Shown: one piece after another, positions 8,765 through 18,596 of the stretch
How the letters are laid out: every line of letters begins with the position of its first letter
Position numbering within the stretch: the first letter of the stretch is position 1
From: Dysgonamonadaceae bacterium
Lineage (GTDB): Bacteria; Bacteroidota; Bacteroidia; Bacteroidales; Azobacteroidaceae
Direction: 5' to 3'
NCBI GenBank assembly: GCA_031272085.1
Contig: JAISUN010000038.1
Span: 1-64,000, forward strand
DNA: 64,000 nt
Position numbers and translations under genes: made by a program
Notes under the pieces: generated by a model
What the model was told of the DNA's origin: nothing
Seen by the model: the letters and a program-made list of their open reading frames with translations, nothing else
The model's database searches: none

Positions 8765-10126
8765 TCAAGGTTTCCGCAAATATTCCCAAATCAGGCCTTT
8801 TTTGTTTCGTTTCAGGCGGAAAGCCTGCATTTCGGTTTCTGAAATGTCGTCGGGAAAAACCCAGGCTTTGCCGGTGGCCTGCGCACGCGCTTTCAGTGTT
8901 GAAGGCTCAAAATTTCGGGAAATGTAATAGCGCGGTTCCAGCAAATCGTCGTCGGCAGCGATGACGCCGTCGCGGATGGCGTACTGTTGAAGCGCCGTTC
9001 CGGGATAAATCCTCATTCCGACGAAGGGGAATATCACCGTATAGCGCAGCAGGCGCGAGTTTTCAAATGTTTCGGCAAGCGTGGCGTCAGTTTCGCCGTA
9101 ACCGCCCAAAATCATAAAATGAGCATAAAAAATGTTGTTTTTCAGAGCAAGTTCCGAAGTTTTCAGGACGGTTTCAAAATCGAAATCCTTGCCGTAATTC
9201 CGCAACTGTTCGTCACAAAACGATTCGGTGCCGAACTCAATATGCGTCAGCCCCGAACGCTTGTAAAGCGCCAGTTCTTCGTCTGTCAGGTTTGAGGGTG
9301 AAAAATAGGCCGCCCAATTGACCTTCAAGCCGCGTCGGATAATGGTTTCGGCCAATTCCATTGTATTCCGGCGGTCGATATTGAACAGCGAATCGGTAAA
9401 GAACACGTAATTTATGTTTTTTTCGCGGAGCAGCCGCTCAATATTGTCGATAACTTCTTCTGTTTCAAGTGTTCTGACCCTTCGCCCCTCAATCAGCGGA
9501 TATGAGCAGTAAACGCAGCGATGATAGCAGCCACGCTTGGTCTGGATGTTCAACATACCGCTGTGCTGCCAGTACCAGTCCACCAAATCAGGCTCGTAAT
9601 TTACTGTTAATGAGGTAGAAAAACTGGTACGCTGATTCAGGACTATTACGCCATTTTTGCGGTAAATCAAGCCTTCGATAGCGGAGTAATCGCTTCCGGT
9701 TTCGAGGCAGGTAATCAGTTCTGTCAGAGCCTTTTCGCCTTCGCCTTTTACGGCAAAATCGGCATTCAGGCGGTCGAACAGGATTTTTGGATAGAGCGAA
9801 AATCCCGCGCCGCCCAAAATAAGAGGCGCAGAAGAATTTTTCTTAACAATTATTGTAATTTCCTCATAATCAGGAATAAAACTCTTTTGGTCGAAAGAGT
9901 TCGCTCCGTCGATATTTCGGATTGAAACGCCGATGTAGTCCGGCTTTTGCGCAACAATTATCGAGGCTAATTCTTCGCTTGTTCCGCGGTTCATATCGAA
10001 AGTCAGAATCTCAATTCCGGGCAGGCTTTTTTTCAGATAAGTAGCCAGATACGAAATTCCTATCGGATAGATTGGATACGGGTCGTGAAGCCGGTTTGCC
10101 GATATTAGAAGAATTTTTTTATTCAT
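8765..10126 (-). CDS. B12-binding domain / radical SAM protein
   Basis: N-terminal Rossmann-like ILLISANRLHDPYPIYPIGISYLATYLKK; radical SAM CxxxCxxC = CYHRCVYC; in a lipid/polyketide operon. Confidence 0.85.
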   Translation of the reverse strand: MNKKILLISANRLHDPYPIYPIGISYLATYLKKSLPGIEILTFDMNRGTSEELASIIVAQKPDYIGVSIRNIDGANSFDQKSFIPDYEEITIIVKKNSSAPLILGGAGFSLYPKILFDRLNADFAVKGEGEKALTELITCLETGSDYSAIEGLIYRKNGVIVLNQRTSFSTSLTVNYEPDLVDWYWQHSGMLNIQTKRGCYHRCVYCSYPLIEGRRVRTLETEEVIDNIERLLREKNINYVFFTDSLFNIDRRNTMELAETIIRRGLKVNWAAYFSPSNLTDEELALYKRSGLTHIEFGTESFCDEQLRNYGKDFDFETVLKTSELALKNNIFYAHFMILGGYGETDATLAETFENSRLLRYTVIFPFVGMRIYPGTALQQYAIRDGVIAADDDLLEPRYYISRNFEPSTLKARAQATGKAWVFPDDISETEMQAFRLKRNKKGLIWEYLRKP

Positions 10127-10991
10127 ACCAGAAATCGTAATAGTTAAACCACTGTTCGGGATATTTTTTCAGGATTTTTTCGAGCGAATCGACATAAAGG
10201 CTCATCAGTTCGTCCATTCCGCTGTGTCCTTTCCGCGGCTCGGCGACGGTAAAGATAAAGCGGTACTTCATCCCCGGTTCGCGCATCGAAAAATAGAAGG
10301 CCACAGGCGCCTCAAAACGGCTTGCAATGAGGAAAGGGCCGATGGGAAAACGCGCCGGGCGACCCATAAAATCCATCACTTTCGACGATTTTTCGTCAAT
10401 AAAGCGGTCGCCTTGAAAACAGACGCATTCGTGGTTGTCCAGAGCGTCTTTTATCTGAAAAATATGCGAAAATTCGGAATCGGAAATCGGGATTATTTTG
10501 TGATTTACGGGCGCAAGGACTTCTTCTAAAATGTCTTTAATTTTCTGATATTCAGCATCGTACATCACAATATTTATTCGATTTGCATAATCGCCGAAAA
10601 AATTCTCGCCGGCTTCCCAGTTGCCTGCGTGAGCGCCGATTAGGATTATTCCGCGCCCGCTGTCAAGTTTTTCAAGGAAAGCCGGGTAATTTTCAAATTC
10701 GTATTTATAGCGGTCGGCAAATCCGGAACGGACTGCCACCTTGTCAATCAAAATTTGCCCGAAACGGAAATAATTGATATACAGATATTTAACAGTTTTG
10801 AAAAAGCCGAATTTCTGAATTTTTCTGAAATATTTCCAGTTAGATTTGGTTGCTAAGGGCGCAAAAGGGATGAAATGAACGACAATAAAAATCAGGAAAA
10901 AATAGGCGAATTTAACGCCGAAACGCCGGATAATGCAGATGAAAAACCGGTATCCGAAACTGCCTCCTCGCGATTTTCCCTTCCATAGCAT
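10119..10991 (-). CDS. lysophospholipid/lipid A acyltransferase family protein (HtrB/LpxL-like)
   Basis: HAGNWEAGENFFGDYANRINIVMYD...CVCFQGDRFIDEKSS; HX4E motif; overlaps radical SAM gene by 8 nt. Confidence 0.85.
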   Translation of the reverse strand: MLWKGKSRGGSFGYRFFICIIRRFGVKFAYFFLIFIVVHFIPFAPLATKSNWKYFRKIQKFGFFKTVKYLYINYFRFGQILIDKVAVRSGFADRYKYEFENYPAFLEKLDSGRGIILIGAHAGNWEAGENFFGDYANRINIVMYDAEYQKIKDILEEVLAPVNHKIIPISDSEFSHIFQIKDALDNHECVCFQGDRFIDEKSSKVMDFMGRPARFPIGPFLIASRFEAPVAFYFSMREPGMKYRFIFTVAEPRKGHSGMDELMSLYVDSLEKILKKYPEQWFNYYDFWYE

Positions 10992-10994
10992 ACT

Positions 10995-11240
10995 TCAACC
11001 TCCCGTTTTGGAAGAAATGAAATCGTAAAAATCAGCAAAAGTAACCAATCCTGCGAAATCGTCGGATTTCATTTTATAGCCGAAATTGTTTTCCACCACC
11101 ACGACCATATCCACGAGGTCGAGGCTGTCGAGTTCCAGAGTTTCCATCAGCGGTTTTTCAGGCTGAATGATTGTCTTGTCAATTTCAAATTCTTCGGCTA
11201 AAATGCTGTTTATTTTTTCTATCAATTCCGTTTTTTCCAT
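10995..11240 (-). CDS. acyl carrier protein
   Basis: 81 aa with phosphopantetheine site LELDSLDLVDMVVVVE. Confidence 0.92.
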   Translation of the reverse strand: MEKTELIEKINSILAEEFEIDKTIIQPEKPLMETLELDSLDLVDMVVVVENNFGYKMKSDDFAGLVTFADFYDFISSKTGG

Positions 11241-11244
11241 TTTT

Positions 11245-12462
11245 TTATACCTTTTTTATAATCAAAGTCGAGTTTGTTCCTCCGAATCCGAATGAGTTAG
11301 AGAGGAATGTATCAAATTCAGTATCAATTCGTTGCGTCGGGATATTCAGTTTTGCGGAATATTCGTCGGGCGTTTCAAAATTGATGTTGGGGGCGATAAA
11401 ATCGTTGTGGAGCATCAGCAGCGAGTAAACGATTTCGCTGGCTCCGGCCATCCACATTTCGTGTCCGGTAAGGGCTTTTGTCGATGCAACATAAGGTTTC
11501 AGGCTGCCGAAAGCGGCGTCGATTGCCTGTGCTTCCATAGCGTCGCCGATTTGCGTGGAAGTCGCGTGGGCATTGATATAGGCAATATCTTTGCGGGCGA
11601 GTCCGGACTGGCGGATTGCCATTTCGAGCGATGTTTGAAGCCCTTCGACATTTGGGTTTGAGATATGTTCGCCGTTCGACGAAAAGCCGTATCCAAGTAT
11701 TTCGCCGAGAATCGGGGCTCCGCGTCGGGCTGCGCTTTCCGGGGTTTCGAGGATAACGGTTGCCGCACCGCCGCTTGGAATCAGGCCGTCGCGTGCCTTG
11801 TCGAAAGGGCGCGAAGCGCGTGTCGGCTCGTCTTCGCGGACGGAAAATGCGCTTATTCCATCGAAACTACCTACTGCACAAGGATTTACTTCCTGTGCGC
11901 CGCCGCAAACTATTACGTCCTGGTAGCCGTTTGCAATCAGCAACATTCCCATTCCTATGGCGTGGGAACCGCTTGCGCAGGCGGCCGAAACGGTCATATT
12001 TATGCCTTTCAGCCGGAAAATAACCGACAGATTCATTGTAACGGTCGAGTTCATCGACTTGAAAATTGAGCCGGAACCGACCATTGCGGTATCCCGTTTG
12101 CTGCGGATTATGTCCATCGAACTGACTACGGCGTCGGCTGTGCTGTCGTTGCCGTAAAGTATTCCGACAGAGTTCTTTTCGAGAAAATCAAGGTCGATTT
12201 TCGCCATTTCCAGCGCCTCGGAAGTAGCGGCGAAAGCGTAGGCGCCTTCTTCGGGAAGAGTGTTGCGGTGCTTGCGGTCGAGCGAGGAACGGAGGTCGGG
12301 CGGCGTGAGGAGGCCTGTCAGCGGGGAACGAAACCCCATTTCTTTTCTCACAGGGTCGATTCCAACGCCGGACTTGCCCTTATACAGCGAATCCAGCGCT
12401 TCATGCCGGTTTTTGCCTATGCACGAATAAACGCCGATACCGGTAATAACAACTCTTCTCAT
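11245..12462 (-). CDS. beta-ketoacyl-ACP synthase (FabF-like)
   Basis: VSAACASGSHAIGMG (Cys), NAHATSTQIGDAMEAQAI, TGHEMWMAGASE, SNSFGFGGTNSTLI. Confidence 0.92.
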   Translation of the reverse strand: MRRVVITGIGVYSCIGKNRHEALDSLYKGKSGVGIDPVRKEMGFRSPLTGLLTPPDLRSSLDRKHRNTLPEEGAYAFAATSEALEMAKIDLDFLEKNSVGILYGNDSTADAVVSSMDIIRSKRDTAMVGSGSIFKSMNSTVTMNLSVIFRLKGINMTVSAACASGSHAIGMGMLLIANGYQDVIVCGGAQEVNPCAVGSFDGISAFSVREDEPTRASRPFDKARDGLIPSGGAATVILETPESAARRGAPILGEILGYGFSSNGEHISNPNVEGLQTSLEMAIRQSGLARKDIAYINAHATSTQIGDAMEAQAIDAAFGSLKPYVASTKALTGHEMWMAGASEIVYSLLMLHNDFIAPNINFETPDEYSAKLNIPTQRIDTEFDTFLSNSFGFGGTNSTLIIKKV

Positions 12463-12530
12463 CAATAATCAGTTCAATTTTTTAAAATAAAAGCGCACAA
12501 AGATAAAAAAAAATTATAATTGCTGCAAAT

Positions 12531-13253
12531 TTACAGTCCGCCGCTAACCGAAATTACCTGTCCGGTGATGTATGAAGCCCGCTCGGAGGCTAAAAAACCG
12601 ACCAATTCGGCAACTTCTTCCGGACGGCCGAAACGGCCTGCGGGAATCAGTTTTTTCAGTTCGTCGGCGTTGAGGTCGCGCGTCATATCGGTTTCGATAA
12701 AACCGGGGGCGACGGCATTTACCGTAACTTTCTTTTTTGCCGTTTCCAGCGCCAGAGCCTTGGTCATTCCTATAATTCCGGCTTTTGCTGCCGAATAGTT
12801 TGTTTGCCCCGACATCCCGTTTATGCCCGACATCGAAACGATATTTACAATCCGTCCGTATTTGCGGTTAAGCATAAATTTTATCAGGAAGCGGCTCAAA
12901 TAGAAGGCCCCGTTGAGCGAAGTCGAAACGACATCGTTCCATTCCTCATCGGTCATCCAGAAAAGCAGGTTGTCGCGGCGGATGCCGGCATTATTTACCA
13001 AAACCTCGATGTAATCGCCGTTGTGGGCATTTGTCCACTCTGTGAGGGAGGCTTCGGTTTGCGTTTTGTCGGCCACGTCGAATTGCAGCAGTTCGCCTTC
13101 GCCGCCGCCGGCGCGTATTTCGGACAGGGTTTTTTCGGCTTCTTCGGTGTTCGATTTGTAATTTACAAGCACAAAATAGCCTTCCGATGCGAGTTTCATG
13201 GCTATTGCGCGGCCTATTCCCCGCGAGGCTCCGGTAACAAGGGCGTATTTCAT
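12531..13253 (-). CDS. 3-oxoacyl-ACP reductase (FabG-like SDR)
   Basis: TGASRGIGRAIA, NNAGIRRDNL, NYSAAKAGIIGMTKALA; overlaps the ammonia-lyase stop by 4 nt. Confidence 0.93.
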   Translation of the reverse strand: MKYALVTGASRGIGRAIAMKLASEGYFVLVNYKSNTEEAEKTLSEIRAGGGEGELLQFDVADKTQTEASLTEWTNAHNGDYIEVLVNNAGIRRDNLLFWMTDEEWNDVVSTSLNGAFYLSRFLIKFMLNRKYGRIVNIVSMSGINGMSGQTNYSAAKAGIIGMTKALALETAKKKVTVNAVAPGFIETDMTRDLNADELKKLIPAGRFGRPEEVAELVGFLASERASYITGQVISVSGGL

Positions 13254-14782
13254 ATTGCTAACTTTTTGTTTTTCAGATAGATATTCATCGCTTCAATTTC
13301 CCTGTATTTTGGAGTATCTTCCACAAAAACGGGGAAAAACGAGCGGATATCGGAATAAATTTCCTTGCCGAGGGTCGAAAGTTCGTCCTGGATTTTCAGG
13401 CAGTCGATAGCCTGAACGATTGCCATAAAATGGATGCTCATCACCTGAAATCCGTTTTCGATAACCGTTTTCGCGATTTGAGCCGAGTTGGTTCCCATAC
13501 TCACAACATCCTGATTATCATTGTTATTCGGGATACTGTGGACGCACATCGGATTCGACAGGGTTTGCGATTCGGCGGTTGTTGATGTGGCGGTAAACTG
13601 CGCAGCTTGCAGCCCGTAATTCAGGCCTTTTACGCCGAGATTTACAAAAGGCGGCAAAATATTGTTGATTCGGTCGTGAAAGAGGTAGTTCATCTGGCGT
13701 TCGGCTAACATTGTGAGTTTCACGACGGCTATTTTCAGTTTGTCCATCTCGAAGGAAATGTAGTCGCCGTGGAAGTTTCCGCCGTGGAAAACGTTTTGCG
13801 CAAAGCGGTCAACTATCGGGTTGTCGCTGGCGGAATTAACCTCGTCAATCAGAACTTTTTCGGCATTGTCAATCTCGTCGGAAACCGGGCCGAGAACTTG
13901 CGGAACGCAGCGCAGGGAGTAGTATTCCTGCACTTTGTCGCGGATATATTCTTCTTCGGTGCGGCGTTTATAAAAAAATTCTTCGCGTTTGCGGAGGCGT
14001 TTCGTGCCTTCGAGGGTTTTCCTCATTCTGGCGGCCACTTCCTGTTGCCCGCGATGCCGTTTTACCTTGTTTATCTCAACCGAAAAATAGTCGTCGAAAG
14101 AGGCCGTAATCTCGTTTACCATGCAGGAAGCGGCAATTCCCCAAGCGAGCAGTTTTTTTGCGTAAATAAGGTTTATCAGTCCGATTCCGGTCATGGCAGA
14201 GGTGCCGTTTGCGAGCGACAGTCCTTCGCGGATGTGCATCTTTATGGGTTTAAGTCCCAGCAAATCAAGGACTTCCTTTGTAGGGCGGCGTTCGCCTTTG
14301 TAAATAACTTCGCCTTCGCCAATCATACAAAGGGCAATGTGGGCTAACTGCACCAAATCGCCGCTTGCGCCCACGCTTCCGTGTTCAAAAATAAGCGGAT
14401 AAATTTCGTTGTTGATAAATTCTGCCAGTAGATTGACCACGTCGGGGTGAATGCCCGAATAGCCCTGCAAAAAGGTGCTGATTCGGGCGAGCATAACGGC
14501 TCTGACGTACATCGGGGGCAGCAAAGCGCCTGTTCCCGTGCTGTGGCTTCGGATAAGGTTGTATTGCAGTTGGGCGCGAAATTCGTCGCTGACGCGGTAT
14601 TGCGCCATTGGGCCGAATCCGGTGTTGATGCCGTAAATCAGTTTTTCGTCGGAAAACTTTTTCAGGAAGTCGAAGCCGGCCTGAACATTTTCGAGTGCTT
14701 GCTTGTCCAATGCAATTTGTTCGTTTCGGAACAGGATTGCCTCTACCTGCTCCAAATTCAGTTCGTTTACAGAAATTTTCAC
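13250..14782 (-). CDS. aromatic amino acid ammonia-lyase, probably tyrosine ammonia-lyase (flexirubin type)
   Basis: MIO motif GSVGASGDLVQLAHIAL; NLIRSHSTGTG, VQEYYSLRCVPQVLGP and SIPNNNDNQDVVSMGTNSA are very close to remembered Flavobacterium johnsoniae TAL motifs. Confidence 0.88.
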   Translation of the reverse strand: MKISVNELNLEQVEAILFRNEQIALDKQALENVQAGFDFLKKFSDEKLIYGINTGFGPMAQYRVSDEFRAQLQYNLIRSHSTGTGALLPPMYVRAVMLARISTFLQGYSGIHPDVVNLLAEFINNEIYPLIFEHGSVGASGDLVQLAHIALCMIGEGEVIYKGERRPTKEVLDLLGLKPIKMHIREGLSLANGTSAMTGIGLINLIYAKKLLAWGIAASCMVNEITASFDDYFSVEINKVKRHRGQQEVAARMRKTLEGTKRLRKREEFFYKRRTEEEYIRDKVQEYYSLRCVPQVLGPVSDEIDNAEKVLIDEVNSASDNPIVDRFAQNVFHGGNFHGDYISFEMDKLKIAVVKLTMLAERQMNYLFHDRINNILPPFVNLGVKGLNYGLQAAQFTATSTTAESQTLSNPMCVHSIPNNNDNQDVVSMGTNSAQIAKTVIENGFQVMSIHFMAIVQAIDCLKIQDELSTLGKEIYSDIRSFFPVFVEDTPKYREIEAMNIYLKNKKLAI

Positions 14783-14959
14783 AATATCTTTTTAAATTTG
14801 GGTGCAAAGATACGTGAAAAATTTTTAAAATTATTGAATAAAATGGAAAAAATACATTGTCGGCGGCGGAAAAATATTTTTCTATAAATTATTCTATCCG
14901 CTTTTCAAAAAAAATCCTTATCTTTACGCAATTTTAATTTTATAATTTTTTTACGAAAC

Positions 14960-16228
14960 ATGGAAAACGATATTTTTAACTTAACTACCGAGCAATTGAA
15001 AAAGATTGCCGATACGCTTAAACTGCGGATTGACGAAGGTTTCCAGAAAGACGGCGAAGAAATTCGCTGCCTGCCTACCTACATCATCCCGAAAGATAAA
15101 ATCGACCGCGAAAAAGTGCTTGTCCTCGACCTCGGAGGCACAAATTTCCGCGCCAACGTGGTGGATTTTTCAGGCTCCGAACCGGTTGTGCATCCGGGAA
15201 TTAAAAAAGACCTGCGCTTCATTATGAACGCGCCGGAAGGTTACAATTACATAGACCTTTACCAAAAAATGGCCGAACTGATTTCGTCTCTCAATTTAGA
15301 TGGCGTAAAATCAATCGGTTACTGCTTCTCGTATCCCTGCGAATCGACCCCTGACGGCGACGCTTACCTGCTCTACTGGACAAAAGGCGTAACAATTAAA
15401 AACCTTGAAAAAATCGAAGGCAAAGAAACTCCCTTAGTTGGAAAATCGCTTATGGATTATCTGAACAAGAACGTCAATTCGGCTGATTTTAAAAATATTA
15501 AGGTTATAAACGACACGGTTGCAAGCCTTTTTGCCGGACTTACCGACAAGAAATCGCAGGCTCATATCGGGCTGATAGTCGGCACCGGAACCAATATGGC
15601 GCTGCTTTTCCCTGCCAACAAACTGCCTAAAATAAGCCCGAAATACAAGAAAGAAGCCCTGATTCCAATCAACCTCGAATCCGGGAATTTCTATCCACCT
15701 TACCTGACGATTATCGACGACAAGATTGACAAATATTCCGGCAGTTCAGGCTCGCAACGCTTCGAGAAAGCCATTTCGGGAATGTATCTCGGCCGCCTGC
15801 TCGAATTTGTCTTCTCTTGCGACGAGATGGAAGCCAATTTCGACGCCGAAAAACTCACTCGGATAATGAGTTATCCCGATATGTACAAACACAAGTACGT
15901 AAAGGCTTCGCACGCGGTTTACGAACGCTCGGCAAAATTGGTCGCCGCTTCGCTTGCCGGACTGATATTCAAAATGGCGGAGGCTAATCCCGAAATTACC
16001 GACGTCCGCCTCGCCGCCGAAGGCAGCCTCTTTTGGAGCAAAGACCAGAAAGGCGACCGCAATGTGAAGTTCACGCCTTATAAAGACAAGGTGCTTGAAG
16101 AACTGTATCTTATTCTGAAAGAAGCAAATATGGAAAAGATTATCGTTCACGTCGAAGAAATCTCGCACGCCAATCTGATTGGTTCGGGCATAGCTGCACT
16201 TTCGGATACCATCGAATCCGTAATATGA
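14960..16228 (+). CDS. hexokinase (eukaryotic-type family)
   Basis: VLDLGGTNFRANVVDF, CFSYPCESTPDGDAYLLYWTKG, VINDTVASLFAG, IGLIVGTGTNMAL. Confidence 0.92.
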   Translation: MENDIFNLTTEQLKKIADTLKLRIDEGFQKDGEEIRCLPTYIIPKDKIDREKVLVLDLGGTNFRANVVDFSGSEPVVHPGIKKDLRFIMNAPEGYNYIDLYQKMAELISSLNLDGVKSIGYCFSYPCESTPDGDAYLLYWTKGVTIKNLEKIEGKETPLVGKSLMDYLNKNVNSADFKNIKVINDTVASLFAGLTDKKSQAHIGLIVGTGTNMALLFPANKLPKISPKYKKEALIPINLESGNFYPPYLTIIDDKIDKYSGSSGSQRFEKAISGMYLGRLLEFVFSCDEMEANFDAEKLTRIMSYPDMYKHKYVKASHAVYERSAKLVAASLAGLIFKMAEANPEITDVRLAAEGSLFWSKDQKGDRNVKFTPYKDKVLEELYLILKEANMEKIIVHVEEISHANLIGSGIAALSDTIESVI

Positions 16229-16473
16229 AATTTGCTGAACTGAACGAACTTTCGGCCAAACAAACCGGGCTGTCGAAACGGGAATCTGAACAGCGGATTA
16301 ACGATTTGACAGCCTTGTTCGCAAAACTCCTTTCGGCAGGGAAAAAGATTGAAATCCCGGATTTTGGCCGCTTGGAAGTTATTGAAAAACAAGAATATAC
16401 AGCCATTGACGCCGCTACGGGAAAACGTTTTCTGTATCCGCCTGAATTGGAAATAATATTTAATGAGCGATAA
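16225..16473 (+). CDS. HU/IHF-family DNA-binding-like protein (82 aa)
   Basis: LSKRESEQRINDLTALFAKLLSAGKKIEIPDFGRLEVIEKQEYTAIDAATGKRFLYPP; start overlaps hexokinase stop. Confidence 0.75.
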   Translation: MKFAELNELSAKQTGLSKRESEQRINDLTALFAKLLSAGKKIEIPDFGRLEVIEKQEYTAIDAATGKRFLYPPELEIIFNER

Positions 16474-17266
16474 ATTCAAACTGTCGGATTATGCTTCGCG
16501 GCTTGCCGAAAAATGGCAGGTAACAACGGAAGAAGCCGAATACTTTCTCCGCAATTTTTTTGAACTTGCGAAGAAAGGGCTTGTTTGCGATAAGTCGGTA
16601 GAAATTAAGAATTTAGGTGTCTTTTCATTTTCGGAAAACGGGATAAGTTTCGCTGCCGACAAGGATTTGGCCGACACAATTAATGCGCCCTTCGAGTTTT
16701 TTGAGCCGGTAGAAGTGAAAACTGAAAGCGAACCAATCAAAACGGATGAGCCGGACAAAACAGATGAAACAGAAGCAGATGAAACAGAATATGTTGAGCC
16801 TGAAACAAGCGCAAAAACCGGACAATTCCCGCTAATTTGGTTTTTTATCAGCATTTCGGCGGCTGTGCTGCTGGCCTGCGCCCTCGTTTTTTACACTCCG
16901 ATTGGCGCAAATTTGTTTTCAAAAACGATTTGTGAATTGCCTGAAATTGATTTGCAAAGTCCTGAAATTAAGCCTGACAGCATAATCAAAAACCAAGAAA
17001 CGCCTAAACCATTGCCTGAATCGAAAAAATACAGGATAAAACGCGGCGACCGGCTCACGACAATCGCCCGTCAGGAGTACGGAAACAAGAAATTTTGGGT
17101 TTATATTTTTGAAGAAAACCGCGAAAAAATAAAAGACCCGGACAATCTCGAAATAGGCTTGGAAATCTCAATCCCGCCGGCTGAAAAATACGGCATTTCC
17201 GCTAATGACGCCGCTTCCATAGAAAAAGCAAAAGAATTGGAAAAAAAATTGCTTGAAAGCCGGTAA
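16463..17266 (+). CDS. HU-like domain - transmembrane helix - LysM domain protein
   Basis: N-terminal HU-like fold (EEAEYFLRNFFELAKKGLVCDKSVEIKNLGVFSF), acidic linker, TM FPLIWFFISISAAVLLACALVFY, C-terminal LysM YRIKRGDRLTTIARQEYGNKKFWVYIFEENREKIKDPDNLEIGLEISIP. Confidence 0.8.
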   Translation: MSDKFKLSDYASRLAEKWQVTTEEAEYFLRNFFELAKKGLVCDKSVEIKNLGVFSFSENGISFAADKDLADTINAPFEFFEPVEVKTESEPIKTDEPDKTDETEADETEYVEPETSAKTGQFPLIWFFISISAAVLLACALVFYTPIGANLFSKTICELPEIDLQSPEIKPDSIIKNQETPKPLPESKKYRIKRGDRLTTIARQEYGNKKFWVYIFEENREKIKDPDNLEIGLEISIPPAEKYGISANDAASIEKAKELEKKLLESR

Positions 17267-18307
17267 CTATCTGATTCCCCGACTGTTAAGCGCCTGCTGG
17301 TAACGTCGGGCGTTGCGGTTATGTTCGGCCAGAGTTACGGCAAAGTTGTGTTGCCCCGAAAAATCCTCTTTTGCAGCCATATACAGATAGTTATGCCGCG
17401 AATAGTTCAAAACCCCGTCGATTCCGGCAGCCGAAGGCACGCGAATAGGGCCGGGCGGCAAACCTGCATATTTATAGGTATTGTAGGGCGAATCGACTTC
17501 CAAATGCGAAAACAGAATACGGCGCAAGGCGAAATCGCCGACGGCAAACTTGACTGTCGGGTCGGCTTGAAGCAGCATTCCCTTCCGTAAACGATTGATA
17601 TACAGCCCGGCAACCATGGGATATTCGGTTTTGGAAGCAGTTTCTTCTTCAACTATCGATGCTAAAATGGAAACTTCTATCGGGCTTAACGACAACGATT
17701 TAGCCTTTTCGAGCCTCGCTTCCGTCCAAAAACGCTCGTATTCGCGCTTCATCCGCTTCAAAAACTGCTCGACCGGAATATTCCAGTAAACCTCGTAAGT
17801 ATTTGGGATAAACATTGCGGTAATTGTTGCGGTATCGAAGCCTAAACTGCTGCAAACCTGACTGTTATCGAGTTCTGCAAGCAGATTTCCGCTGCCGAAC
17901 ATCATTTGGCCGCCTATTTTTTCGGCTAAATCGCTTTTCAAGCGGGCATTATTGAAAGTCAGTTTTACGGGCGACTGGATGCCGTTGCGCATCATCCGGA
18001 CGGCTTGTAAACAGTTCATATTCGGCTCAATATCGTATTTTCCCGTTTTAATGTTTTTGGGATAATTCATTGCTTCGGCCATTTTTTGGAATAGAGCCGG
18101 ATTTTTCAGTTTCGCCTTGTCTTTCAGTTGCAGCATAATGTCGTTAAAATCCTTATTTTCATCAACATAGATGCTTACCGGCTGCGTTATACCGAAAGAC
18201 GGACTCAACAGGTTTTTGTAAATTAATCCCGCCAAAATGAGGATGATAGCCAAAAAAACACAGATTACGGCTATAAAAGCCTTTTTTTTACGTTGTTTGC
18301 GTGTCAT
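17267..18307 (-). CDS. mltG: endolytic transglycosylase MltG
   Basis: LASIVEEETASKTEYPMVAGLYINRLRKGMLLQADPTVKFAVGDF...SPYNTYKYAGLPPGPI, N-terminal TM helix. Confidence 0.95.
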   Translation of the reverse strand: MTRKQRKKKAFIAVICVFLAIILILAGLIYKNLLSPSFGITQPVSIYVDENKDFNDIMLQLKDKAKLKNPALFQKMAEAMNYPKNIKTGKYDIEPNMNCLQAVRMMRNGIQSPVKLTFNNARLKSDLAEKIGGQMMFGSGNLLAELDNSQVCSSLGFDTATITAMFIPNTYEVYWNIPVEQFLKRMKREYERFWTEARLEKAKSLSLSPIEVSILASIVEEETASKTEYPMVAGLYINRLRKGMLLQADPTVKFAVGDFALRRILFSHLEVDSPYNTYKYAGLPPGPIRVPSAAGIDGVLNYSRHNYLYMAAKEDFSGQHNFAVTLAEHNRNARRYQQALNSRGIR

Positions 18308-18375
18308 TGCATTAAAAATTTAGCGAAGGTAAATAAAAAATTTGGAATATTATTCGTTTTTTAAAATATTTTTTC

Positions 18376-18383
18376 TACCTTTG
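18376..18383 (+). promoter_or_regulatory. Bacteroidetes -7 box (TACCTTTG) upstream of tRNA-Ser
   Basis: TAnnTTTG consensus about 58 nt upstream of the mature tRNA 5' end. Confidence 0.55.
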
Positions 18384-18440
18384 CACCGCATTTGTGAACG
18401 GCAGGGAAATCCCGAAGTTTTCTCAAATTCAGCATTAACC

Positions 18441-18527
18441 GGAAGTGTGGGTGAGTGGCTGAAACCAACAGTTTGCTAAACTGTCGTACGGGCAACCGTA
18501 CCACGCGTTCGAATCGCGTCGCTTCCG
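18441..18527 (+). tRNA. tRNA-Ser (GCT)
   Basis: Acceptor GGAAGTG/CGCTTCC, anticodon arm ACAGT-TTGCTAA-ACTGT, long variable arm, T-arm CGCGTTCGAATCGCG. Confidence 0.95.
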
Positions 18528-18596
18528 CTCCTTAATTTTAGAGTTGAATATTTCGCAAAATATTTTGTATATTTGCAGTCTGAATATTACAACTTT

